A stretch of 6,269 nt of DNA, taken from Paracoccaceae bacterium (GTDB taxonomy: Bacteria; Pseudomonadota; Alphaproteobacteria; Rhodobacterales; Rhodobacteraceae). Below, piece by piece: positions 1 through 6,269 of this stretch (its first letter is position 1; each line of letters opens with the position of its first letter). The notes under the pieces were generated by a model. The model saw only the letters and a program-made list of their open reading frames with translations, made no database searches and was not told the origin of the DNA. The stretch lies in NCBI GenBank assembly GCA_024304875.1, contig JAMWZF010000183.1, positions 1 through 6,269 on the forward strand. The letters run 5' to 3'. Both the position numbers and the translations under genes were made by a program.

Positions 1-753
<753 letters not shown>

Positions 754-757
754 GTCG

Positions 758-1780
758 TTATCCTTTCACCGCGCCGGCGGCGATGCCGCGGACGAACAGT
801 CTGCCCGAGAAGAAGTAGACGGTCAGCGGCACCAGCCCGGTCAGCAGGGTGGCCGCCATGTTGACGTTGTATTCCTTGATGCCCTGCACCGAGTTGACGA
901 TGTTGTTCAGCTGAACGGTCATCGGGTACTGCTCGGCCCGCGTGTAGACGACGCCGAAGAGGAAGTCGTTCCAGATGCCGGTGACCTGGATGATGCCCGA
1001 GACGACGATGATCGGCAGGGACATCGGCAGGATGATCCGCAGCAGGATCTGCCAGAACCCCGCCCCGTCGACCCGCGCCGCCTTGAACAGCTCGTCCGGG
1101 ATCGCGGCGAAGTAGTTGCGGAACAGCAGGACGTTGATCGGCATCCCGAAGATCGTGTGGACGATCACGAGGCCCGAGATCGAGCCGAAGAGCTGCACCC
1201 GCCCCCGGCAGGCGCCTTCGGCCGCGGTGAAGACGTTGCAGGTCGCCTGCCAGATGTCGGTCAGGAAGCCGCCGGTTTCCCGGAGCCCGATGACGATCGG
1301 GTACAGCATGACCTGGTAGGGGATGAAGGCCCCGACCAGCAGCATGGTGAAGAAGACCTCGGAGCCTTTGAACTTCCACTTCGCCAGCGTGTAGCCCGAG
1401 ATCAGCGCGATGGTCATCGAGATGATCACCGAGGGGATCAGGATGCGGACGGAGTTCCAGAAGCCGCGGCTGAGGCCGTCGCAGTTGACCCCCGTGCAGG
1501 CCTCGGACCAGGCCTTGACCCAGGGCTCGAAGGTGATCTCGGTCGGGGGCGAGAAGATGTTGCCCATCCGGATCTCGGCCATGTCCTTGAGGGACGTCAC
1601 CAGCATCACGTAGAGCGGCAGCAGGTAGTAGAGCGACACGATGATGAGCGTGCCGTAGAGCATGATGTTGCGGGGCGAGAGCGCCTTGCGCGGACGCGGG
1701 CCGCTGGGGCCTTCGCCGAGGCGGCTGGTCACCGGATCGGTCGCGGCGATCGTGCTGGACAGGGTTGCCGGATTAGCCAC
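758..1780 (-). CDS. Carbohydrate ABC transporter permease, MalG/GtsC type
   Basis: Inner-membrane permease, 340 residues, second of the two forming the translocation channel. Hydrophobic segments lie near 39-62, 112-134, 143-165, 200-222, 252-273 and 306-328, giving the usual six spans. The EAA coupling loop that docks on the ATPase is clear: LFKAARVDGAGFWQILLRII followed by LPMSLP (231-256). It ends in FVRGIAAGAVKG, a conserved MalG-type tail. The start is GTG at 1780-1778, supported by GGAGGG seven bases upstream. Its GTGGCTAA overlaps the stop (TAA, 1773-1775) of the preceding permease by 8 nt, so the two are probably translationally coupled to keep 1:1 stoichiometry. An unusual stretch at about 168-198, with Cys181 and Cys191, sits between two spans where I expect a short loop; Cys95 and Cys100 lie in another external segment. 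The family assignment is firm, the substrate is not. The glucose/mannose permease GtsC is the best match from memory. Confidence 0.94.
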   Translation of the reverse strand: MANPATLSSTIAATDPVTSRLGEGPSGPRPRKALSPRNIMLYGTLIIVSLYYLLPLYVMLVTSLKDMAEIRMGNIFSPPTEITFEPWVKAWSEACTGVNCDGLSRGFWNSVRILIPSVIISMTIALISGYTLAKWKFKGSEVFFTMLLVGAFIPYQVMLYPIVIGLRETGGFLTDIWQATCNVFTAAEGACRGRVQLFGSISGLVIVHTIFGMPINVLLFRNYFAAIPDELFKAARVDGAGFWQILLRIILPMSLPIIVVSGIIQVTGIWNDFLFGVVYTRAEQYPMTVQLNNIVNSVQGIKEYNVNMAATLLTGLVPLTVYFFSGRLFVRGIAAGAVKG

Positions 1781-2714
1781 GCTTGCGCCCTCCGAATTCG
1801 AGCAGGGCCCAGGGGACCAGGATGATGACGACGCTGAGCAGCATCATGGTGGAGGCGGCGAAGCCCTGGCCGAGGTTCTGGCCCCCGAACATCGCCTGCA
1901 TGACGTATTTGGCCGGCACCTCGGAGGAGATCCCCGGCCCGCCCGAGGTCTGCGCCACGACGAGGTCGTAGAGCTTGATGATGCCCGAGGTGATGAGGAC
2001 GACCGCCGTCACGAAGACGGGGCGCATCATTGGAATGATGATCCGCACGTAGGTCTTGACCGTGCCGATGCCGTCGACGCGGGCGGCCTTCCAGATGTCC
2101 TCGTCGATGCCGCGCAGGCCCGCGAGCATGATGCACATGATGAGGCCGGTGCCCTGCCAGAGCCCCGCGATCAGCAGGCCGTACATGACGATGTCGGGGT
2201 CGTTCAGCGGATTGAAGGTGAAGCTCTCCCAGCCCATGTCGCGGACGATGCCCTGGATCCCGAAGTCGGGGTTCAGGATCCACTGCCAGATCAGGCCCGT
2301 CACGATGAAGGACAGGGCGAAGGGATAGAGGAAGATGGTGCGGAAGGTGTCCTCGAACCGGATCTTGCGGTCGAGCAGGGCGGCGAGGACGAAGCCGATC
2401 ACCAGCGTGAAGACCAGCGACAGGATCCCGTAGAGCGCGAGGTTCTGGATCGACACCAGCCACTTGGCGGTGGACCACAGGCGTTCGTACTGGTCGAGGC
2501 CGACCCAGTTCATCCGGGGCAGCAGGCCCGAGGAGGTGAAGGAATAGACCACCGTCCAGATCGTGCCGCCGAAGAAGACCACCACGGCGGTCAGGATCAT
2601 CGGGGTCAGCGCGATCTTGGACATCAGGTTGCGGAACAGGCGGACCGGGCGGCGCGCCTGCGCGGTTTCCGTCCGCGACGTGGACACGCGTCCTTCGTCA
2701 CTTGCGACTGCCAT
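1773..2714 (-). CDS. Sugar ABC transporter permease, MalF/GtsB type
   Basis: Inner-membrane permease, 313 residues, partner of the MalG-type permease that follows. A polar, probably cytoplasmic N-terminus of about 30 residues (ending RRPVRLFRNLMSK) precedes six predicted spans near 34-59, 92-115, 125-147, 176-199, 232-255 and 284-306. The EAA loop is EDIWKAARVDGIGTVKTYVR followed by IIIPMMRP (205-232). The motif LLPRMNWVGLDQYERLW (64-80), after the first span, is typical of sugar permeases of the GtsB/AglF kind. There is no large MalF-like periplasmic P2 domain, as expected for this short class. The ATG at 2714-2712 has a strong GGAGGAG five bases upstream. An upstream ATG at 2730 is out of frame. 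The gene starts 136 nt after the binding-protein stop, and a strong hairpin in that gap may reduce its expression relative to the binding protein. Its end overlaps the next gene by 8 nt. Confidence 0.95.
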   Translation of the reverse strand: MAVASDEGRVSTSRTETAQARRPVRLFRNLMSKIALTPMILTAVVVFFGGTIWTVVYSFTSSGLLPRMNWVGLDQYERLWSTAKWLVSIQNLALYGILSLVFTLVIGFVLAALLDRKIRFEDTFRTIFLYPFALSFIVTGLIWQWILNPDFGIQGIVRDMGWESFTFNPLNDPDIVMYGLLIAGLWQGTGLIMCIMLAGLRGIDEDIWKAARVDGIGTVKTYVRIIIPMMRPVFVTAVVLITSGIIKLYDLVVAQTSGGPGISSEVPAKYVMQAMFGGQNLGQGFAASTMMLLSVVIILVPWALLEFGGRKRG

Positions 2715-2799
2715 CTGGTCTCCTCCCCATGCTGGCCTTCGGTGTCCGGTCCCCCTCGTCCCACGGGTCCCGGATGGTCAGCGTATCATGCTTTTTGTG

Positions 2800-2826
2800 G
2801 AATGGGCCCCGAATTGGGGCCCATTC
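2800..2826 (-). promoter_or_regulatory. Intercistronic hairpin between binding-protein and permease genes
   Basis: A perfect 11-bp stem (2800-2810 with 2816-2826, arm GAATGGGCCCC) closes on a 5-nt loop. It starts about 25 nt after the binding-protein stop and lies about 85 nt before the first permease start. On the operon strand the stem is followed by CCACAAAAAGC, so there is no U-tract; it does not look like a full intrinsic terminator. Inference: it protects the 3' end of the binding-protein message, or partly attenuates transcription, giving more binding protein than membrane subunits. The malE-malF gap in enteric bacteria is a known case of this arrangement. The rest of the 136-nt gap (2715-2850) holds only the ribosome-binding site of the permease gene. 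Confidence 0.7.
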
Positions 2827-2850
2827 TTCAGCCTTGAGTGGCGGCCTGCC

Positions 2851-4083
2851 TCAGCCGGCCGACTCGATGATCTGGGCGTACCGCTCCTGGGCCTCTTCGG
2901 CCGTCATGGAGGGGGTGTTCCAGAACTCGGTCATCAGGTCGTTCAGCTGCGTGGTGGTGTCCGGGGACAGCAGCTGGTTGCCCGAGGGCAGGGTCTGGTT
3001 GTTGGCCAGCAGGTCGAGACCCTTCTGGGTGCACTCGTTCACCGTGGTCAGGTCGACGTCGCCGCGGATCGGCAGCGAGCCCTTGGCCGAGTTGAAGGCC
3101 ACCTGGACTTCCGGGGAGAGCAGCAGCGCGGCCAGTTCCTTCTGGGCGGCTTCCATGTCCGGATCGCCGGTCACCGGGAAGTAGAAGGCGTCGCCGCCGG
3201 TATCCAGGATCGCGACCTCGCCGAGGCCGGGCAGGCAGGAGTAGTCCTCGCCGGCGGTCTCGCCCGCGACGGCGAATTCGCCCTGCGCCCAGTCGCCCAT
3301 GATCTGGGCGGCGGCGGTGTCTTCGATCACCGCGTTGGTGGCCTGGTTCCAGTCCTGGACGTCAAGACCGTCGGACCAGTCCCGCGCGTCGGCGAAGGCC
3401 TGGAAGACGCGGGCGTAGCTTTCGCCACGGGCCACTTCGGCGTTCTTGTCGCGGTTCACGGCCAGCCAGTCTTCCTGGCCGGCGAGGGCGATCGCCATCA
3501 CGCCGAACATGCCGTTCTGCTGCCAAGACTGGCCGCCGACGGCGAGCGGGGTGATGCCGGCTTCCTGAAGCGCGGGCACGGCCTCGGTGAACTCGGTCCA
3601 GCTTTCCGGAACCTCGACGCCGGCCTGCTCGAAGGCGTCGTTGGACAGCCACATCCACTGCCAGGAGTGGATGTTGACGGGGGCGCAGTAGATCCGGCCC
3701 TCGTAGGTGCAGGCGTCCAGCAGCGACGGCGGGTTGACGATGTCGGTCCAGCCCTCGGCCTCGGCCACGTCGGTGAGGTCGAGCATCAGGCCGGCCTCGA
3801 TCAGTTCCTGCGCCTGAAGACCGTGGTTGAACTGGAACGCGGCGGGCGGATCGCCGCCCAGGATCCGGGAAACCATGACCGGGCGGGCGGTGTCGCCGCC
3901 GCCGGCGATGGCGCCGTCGATCCAGGTGTGATCGGTGCGCTCGTTCAGTGCCTTGGCGAATTCGGACACCGCGGCGGCTTCACCGCCCGACGTCCACCAG
4001 TGCATCACTTCCATCTCCTCCGCGTGCACGGCACCGGCCGCGCAGATGGCCGTGGCGGCCAGTAGCTTGGTCTTCAAGGTCAC
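2851..4083 (-). CDS. Periplasmic sugar-binding protein of ABC importer (family 1, GtsA-like)
   Basis: First gene of the transporter operon; it captures the sugar in the periplasm and delivers it to the two permeases. It has 410 residues. A Sec signal peptide is visible: charged MTLKTK, hydrophobic core LLAATAICAAGA, and a VHA cleavage site after residue 21. The mature protein opens with EEMEVMHWWTSGGE (22-35). Landmarks include DGAIAGGGDTARP (56-68), APVNIHSWQWMWL (134-146), LAVGGQSWQQ (180-189), IMGDWAQGEF (261-270) and FNSAKGSLPIR (330-340). These match my memory of Pseudomonas GtsA glucose/mannose-binding proteins (HWWTSGGE, PVNIHR, HGGQPWQ, MMGDWAKSEW, NKGSIPVR). The start is GTG at 4083-4081 with GGGAGGA six bases upstream. 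There is no lipobox cysteine, so it is soluble. The many Trp and Asp residues fit sugar stacking and hydrogen bonding. An agl-type alpha-glucoside binder is the main alternative; the class is near certain, the ligand is inferred. Confidence 0.94.
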   Translation of the reverse strand: MTLKTKLLAATAICAAGAVHAEEMEVMHWWTSGGEAAAVSEFAKALNERTDHTWIDGAIAGGGDTARPVMVSRILGGDPPAAFQFNHGLQAQELIEAGLMLDLTDVAEAEGWTDIVNPPSLLDACTYEGRIYCAPVNIHSWQWMWLSNDAFEQAGVEVPESWTEFTEAVPALQEAGITPLAVGGQSWQQNGMFGVMAIALAGQEDWLAVNRDKNAEVARGESYARVFQAFADARDWSDGLDVQDWNQATNAVIEDTAAAQIMGDWAQGEFAVAGETAGEDYSCLPGLGEVAILDTGGDAFYFPVTGDPDMEAAQKELAALLLSPEVQVAFNSAKGSLPIRGDVDLTTVNECTQKGLDLLANNQTLPSGNQLLSPDTTTQLNDLMTEFWNTPSMTAEEAQERYAQIIESAG

Positions 4084-4098
4084 GATTCGTCCTCCCTG

Positions 4099-4134
4099 TC
4101 TAAATCGTTGTAGAAAAGCCTATAACGATTTAGA
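4099..4134. promoter_or_regulatory. Paired LacI-family operators in the divergent promoter region
   Basis: A 15-bp inverted repeat with one mismatch (4099-4113 against 4120-4134, 6-nt spacer AAAAGC) lies 16 nt upstream of the binding-protein start codon. Each arm is itself an imperfect palindrome around a central CG: CTAAATCGTTGTAG (4100-4113) and CTATAACGATTTAG (4120-4133). Both fit CTAnAnCGnTnTAG. A central CG in a short even palindrome is the hallmark of LacI-family operators, and a LacI-family gene lies next door. The two CG centres are 20 bp apart, close to two helical turns, so two dimers would sit on the same DNA face. The block is strikingly AT-rich against its surroundings. Binding here would block the transporter promoter and could autoregulate the repressor gene. 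Confidence 0.82.
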
Positions 4135-4146
4135 AACATCATGCAA
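4119..4146 (-). promoter_or_regulatory. Candidate promoter of the transporter operon
   Basis: On the minus strand a weak -35-like TTGCAT (4146-4141) is followed after 16 nt by TATAGG (4124-4119), a -10-like box inside the upstream operator. Transcription would begin near 4112, within the downstream operator, giving a leader of about 28 nt that carries the GGGAGGA ribosome-binding site. The position relative to both operators fits simple repression. The -35 match is only partial, so the exact boxes are tentative. TATAAC at 4121-4126 on the opposite strand could similarly be the -10 of the repressor gene, but no good -35 partner is seen. Confidence 0.4.
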
Positions 4147-4175
4147 TCACTTCTGTTAGCGGCAACGGGAGGAGG

Positions 4176-4208
4176 CCCCTGCCGCCGGGAATCGCCCCGG
4201 ATCAGGGG
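4176..4208 (+). promoter_or_regulatory. GC-rich leader hairpin before the repressor start
   Basis: Nested complementary segments CCCCTG (4176-4181) with CAGGGG (4203-4208), and CCGGG (4185-4189) with CCCGG (4196-4200), can form an interrupted 11-bp stem with a 6-nt loop. It lies in the 5' leader of the LacI-type gene and ends 19 nt before its GTG start, beside the G-rich stretch that may act as ribosome-binding site. It may modulate translation of the repressor, or it may simply reflect high GC; there is no U-tract after it. Confidence 0.35.
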
Positions 4209-4227
4209 GATTGCGGGGGGATGAGAC

Positions 4228-5265
4228 GTGCCACCGGATACCACGAAGACGACGGGCCCGAAGCCCACTCTGCGCACCATAGCAGAGCTTTCGGGCCTTG
4301 CCGTGCCCACCGTCAGCCGCGCCCTGAACGACGCCCCCGACATCGGCGCCGAGACCAAGGCGCGAGTCCGCCGAATCGCCGCCGAGATCGGTTACGTGCC
4401 GAATCGGGCCGGCGTCCGCCTGCGCACGGGCCGCACCAACGTGATCAGCGTGATCATGACGACGGACGCCGACCTGACCAACCACACCGGCCGATTCGTC
4501 GGCGCCGTGGCGCAGGGCCTGCAGGGCAGCGCCTTCCACATGAACTACACCCCCTACCTCGGCGCCGCCGACAGGATGCGCCCGGTCCGCTACATCGTCG
4601 AGACCGGGTCGGCCGATGCCGTCATCCTCGACCAGATCGAGCCGGGCGATCCCAGGGTCGAATACCTGATCGAGAAGGGCTTTCCCTTCGTCACCCACGG
4701 CCGGACCGACTGGTCGGACAGCCATCCCTACTACGATGTCTGCAACCACGACGTCGGGCGGGTGGGGGTCGAGTTCCTCGCCAGGCGCGGCCGCCGCGAG
4801 CTTTTGCTGATCGCGCCGCCGGCCGAGCAGTCCTACGGACGGGCCATGCGCGAGGGGGCCAGCGAGGCCGCGGGACAGGCCGGGGTGAACCTCATCATCG
4901 ACCCCCAGGTGACCAGCCATGCCAAGCGGCCCGAACTGCTCGAGGTGCTGGGCCGCCGGCTGGCCGAATCGCCCCGGATCGACGGCGTCCTGACCGCCTC
5001 GTGCTCGGCGGCGATGTCCGCGACCGCGGCGATCGAGGCGGCGGGCCGCAGGCTGGGAGAGGGCATCGACCTCTTCTCGAAGGAGACCACCGATCCCCTG
5101 CTGGCGCTGTTCCGCCCGCAGATCCATTTCATCCTCGAGGACGTCACCCGCGCGGGCGACTTCTGCGCCAGGGCGGCGATGCAGCGGGTGCGGGACCCCT
5201 CGGCCCCGCCGATGCAGTTCCTGCGCCACATCGGGCTGGACGAGGTGCAGGAAGGCCGGGTCTAG
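4228..5265 (+). CDS. LacI/GalR-family transcriptional repressor, probable regulator of the divergent sugar importer
   Basis: Cytoplasmic DNA-binding sugar sensor of 345 residues, a normal length for the family. The N-terminal helix-turn-helix is TLRTIAELSGLAVPTVSRAL (14-33), followed by VRRIAAEIGYVPN (47-59) and the hinge RAGVRLRTGRT (60-70). The rest is a periplasmic-binding-protein-like sensor domain; GFPFVTHGRTD (151-161) and the paired Asp/Asn at 170-175 are typical of its ligand pocket, and ARAAMQRVRDPSAPP (314-328) fits its C-terminal part. The start is GTG at 4228; an in-frame stop lies just upstream (4222-4224) and the ATG at 4221 is out of frame. The upstream signal is only a G-rich run, so translation may be weak, as is common for repressors. 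It diverges from the transporter operon, with two CG-centred operators between them. AglR-like or glucose-responsive LacI proteins are the closest in my recollection; the effector is unknown. Its TAG stop overlaps the stop of the convergent gene. Confidence 0.93.
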   Translation: MPPDTTKTTGPKPTLRTIAELSGLAVPTVSRALNDAPDIGAETKARVRRIAAEIGYVPNRAGVRLRTGRTNVISVIMTTDADLTNHTGRFVGAVAQGLQGSAFHMNYTPYLGAADRMRPVRYIVETGSADAVILDQIEPGDPRVEYLIEKGFPFVTHGRTDWSDSHPYYDVCNHDVGRVGVEFLARRGRRELLLIAPPAEQSYGRAMREGASEAAGQAGVNLIIDPQVTSHAKRPELLEVLGRRLAESPRIDGVLTASCSAAMSATAAIEAAGRRLGEGIDLFSKETTDPLLALFRPQIHFILEDVTRAGDFCARAAMQRVRDPSAPPMQFLRHIGLDEVQEGRV

Positions 5266-6107
5266 CGGCCGGGGATCTCGCCCCGCTTGGTTCCCGCCCC
5301 TTCCCAGCCGTCGATGGCGGCGATGGCCTCGTCCGCGGTCTCGACGAACTTGAACAGGTCCAGGTCCTCGGCGCTGATCGTACCGGCCTCGGCCAGGGCG
5401 TCCCAGTTGATGATCCTCTCCCAGAAGGCCCGGCCGAACAGCAGGAAGGGCACCCGCGCCATGCGTCCCGTCTGGATCAGGGTCAGCGCCTCGAACATCT
5501 CGTCCATCGTGCCGAAGCCGCCGGGAAAGACGCAGATCGCCCGCGCCCGCATCAGGAAGTGCATCTTGCGGATCGCGAAGTAGTGGAAGTTGAAGCAGAG
5601 GTCGGGGGTGACATAGGGGTTCGGCGCCTGCTCGTGCGGGAGCACGATGTTGAGGCCGATGGAGACGCCGCCCGCCTCTTCCGCGCCGCGGTTGCCCGCT
5701 TCCATCACGCCGGGGCCGCCGCCGGTGACGATGACGTCCTCGGTGCCGCCATGGGTCAGCGCCCGTGCGGTGACCTTCCGGGCGAATTCCCGCGCCTCGT
5801 CGTAGAACTCCGAGAGGTCCGCCAGCGTCTGCGTCCGCGCCTTGCCCTTGTCCGCCGGGGCGGGAATCCGGGCGCCCCCGAACATCACGATGGTGGACCG
5901 GACCCCGGCCTCGTTCATCGCCATCTCGGGCTTCAGCAGCTCCAGCTGCAGGCGGACGGGGCGCAACTCGTCCCGGCACAGGAAGTCGTCGTCCGCGAAG
6001 GCGAGGCGGTAGGCCGGCGCGCGGGTCTGCGGCGTGTCGGGAACGCCCTCGGCCTCCCTGCGGTCCTCGTGGGAGTGGCGGAAGACGTTCTTGTGGCTGT
6101 CGTTCAT
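5262..6107 (-). CDS. LOG-family protein (TIGR00730; putative nucleoside-5'-monophosphate phosphoribohydrolase)
   Basis: Predicted cytoplasmic Rossmann-fold enzyme of 281 residues. LOG proteins release the base from nucleoside 5'-monophosphates; some act on cytokinin ribotides, others on AMP. Seen here: strand IVMFGGARIP (73-82), VIVTGGGPGVMEAGNRGAEE (125-144), the arginine-bearing AIRKMHFLMRA (178-188) and the signature PGGFGTMDE (195-203) with its catalytic-type glutamate. An N-terminal stretch of about 70 residues before the Rossmann core marks it as the longer LOG type common in proteobacteria. I chose the ATG at 6107 because GAGGA lies five bases upstream; an in-frame ATG at 6119 would add four residues (MRTP) but has no comparable signal. 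It converges on the repressor gene and overlaps it by 4 nt. Nothing links it to sugar uptake, and adjacency is probably incidental. True substrate (AMP, other NMP, cytokinin ribotide) cannot be read from sequence. Confidence 0.92.
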   Translation of the reverse strand: MNDSHKNVFRHSHEDRREAEGVPDTPQTRAPAYRLAFADDDFLCRDELRPVRLQLELLKPEMAMNEAGVRSTIVMFGGARIPAPADKGKARTQTLADLSEFYDEAREFARKVTARALTHGGTEDVIVTGGGPGVMEAGNRGAEEAGGVSIGLNIVLPHEQAPNPYVTPDLCFNFHYFAIRKMHFLMRARAICVFPGGFGTMDEMFEALTLIQTGRMARVPFLLFGRAFWERIINWDALAEAGTISAEDLDLFKFVETADEAIAAIDGWEGAGTKRGEIPGR

Positions 6108-6112
6108 CGGGG

Positions 6113-6117
6113 TCCTC
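6113..6117 (-). promoter_or_regulatory. Ribosome-binding site deciding the LOG-family gene start
   Basis: GAGGA on the minus strand stands five bases (CCCCG) before the ATG at 6107. For the alternative ATG at 6119 the nearest purine-rich motif (AGGTG) is about a dozen bases away. This favours the shorter protein. The Shine-Dalgarno motif begins inside the alternative start codon. Confidence 0.6.
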
Positions 6118-6202
6118 ATGGGCGGCCGGCACCTGATGCCAGCCCGGCGCGGGGAAGTCCAATGACACCACGCGCCGCCCCCCCCTGCTTCGGGTTGGCC
6201 CT

Positions 6203-6269
6203 AAATACTCGAATCCGCCGCCGGCCCCCCGCCCTGCCGCCGGGGGGCCGGCGGCGGATTCGAGTATTT
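6203..6269. repeat. Perfect 29-bp inverted repeat (hairpin) at the window edge
   Basis: Left arm 6203-6231 begins AAATACTCGAATCCGCCG; right arm 6241-6269 is its exact reverse complement and ends GAGTATTT on the last base. The loop is CCCTGCCGC (6232-6240). The GC-rich core with a short T-rich foot in both directions looks like a bidirectional terminator or a dispersed intergenic repeat of Rhodobacterales. It lies upstream of the LOG gene, so it cannot terminate that gene; on the minus strand it would end a gene entering from the right. The arms could extend past the edge. The remainder of the gene-free tail (6120-6202) shows only the LOG gene's leader, with no convincing promoter and an eight-C run at 6178-6185. 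Confidence 0.8.

Noticed and set aside
2790..2830. Intrinsic terminator after the binding-protein gene
   Set aside because: The stem is good, but on the operon strand it is followed by CACAAAAAGC, not a U-tract. The T-run precedes the stem on the opposite strand, where no gene needs terminating. It was kept as an intercistronic hairpin instead.
2563..4065. Plus-strand open frame of 500 codons opposite the binding-protein gene
   Set aside because: It is the antisense shadow of a well-supported gene with signal peptide and family motifs. Its own product has no recognisable domain.
4221..4223. ATG as an alternative start for the repressor
   Set aside because: It is out of frame with the helix-turn-helix coding frame; an in-frame stop at 4222-4224 leaves GTG at 4228 as the first usable start.
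4189..4980. A 15-nt direct repeat (GAATCGCCCCGGATC) at 4189-4203 and 4966-4980
   Set aside because: One copy is in the leader hairpin and the other in the repressor coding sequence. Length and GC bias make chance plausible, and no further copies or attachment-site features were seen.
4156..6171. Minus-strand open frame of 671 codons spanning the repressor and LOG genes
   Set aside because: Its translation is Arg/Gly/Pro/Asp-rich low complexity with no motifs. It runs antisense to a clear LacI repressor and in another frame of a clear LOG gene; long shadow frames are expected at this GC content.
6120..6202. Promoter for the LOG gene, with TTGGAC at 6162-6157 as a -35 candidate
   Set aside because: No acceptable -10 partner stands at 16-18 nt, so the match is no better than expected by chance.

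Overview
The window reads as chromosomal DNA from a high-GC alphaproteobacterium. The most likely group is Rhodobacterales (Paracoccus/Rhodobacter/Roseobacter relatives). This rests on GC-rich codon use, the style of the LacI regulator, and a GC-rich inverted repeat ending in GAGTATTT at the right edge, which I recall from that group. Genus cannot be fixed from the sequence alone.

Layout, left to right. A leftward (minus-strand) operon encodes a family-1 carbohydrate ABC importer. In transcription order it holds a periplasmic sugar-binding protein (2851-4083), two inner-membrane permeases (1773-2714 and 758-1780) and a MalK/UgpC-type ATPase (753 down to the left edge, where its C-terminal regulatory domain is cut off). 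The binding-protein gene is separated from the first permease by 136 nt containing a strong 11-bp hairpin. After that the genes are packed tightly: an 8-nt overlap, then a 4-nt gap. A rightward LacI-family repressor gene (4228-5265) diverges from the operon. The 144-nt divergent region carries a near-perfect 15-bp inverted repeat that resolves into two LacI-type operators 20 bp apart, one on the probable -10 box of the transporter. The repressor gene converges on a LOG/TIGR00730-family gene (5262-6107, minus strand), and the two share a CTAG tetranucleotide that holds both stop codons. The last 150 nt has no gene and ends in a perfect 29-bp inverted repeat that stops exactly at the window edge.

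Working model: the repressor senses a sugar or sugar derivative and leaves the paired operators, the divergent promoter fires, and the binding protein, permeases and ATPase import the sugar. The binding protein resembles GtsA-type glucose/mannose-binding proteins, and there is no alpha-glucosidase gene between the second permease and the ATPase as in rhizobial agl operons. A monosaccharide, or an oligosaccharide processed elsewhere, is therefore somewhat more likely than an agl-type cassette. The LOG gene looks functionally unrelated.

I found no clearly novel biological system, mobile element, CRISPR array or RNA gene. The points worth a second look are the operator architecture, the intercistronic hairpin, a cysteine-bearing insert in one permease, the shared-stop convergence and the edge hairpin.
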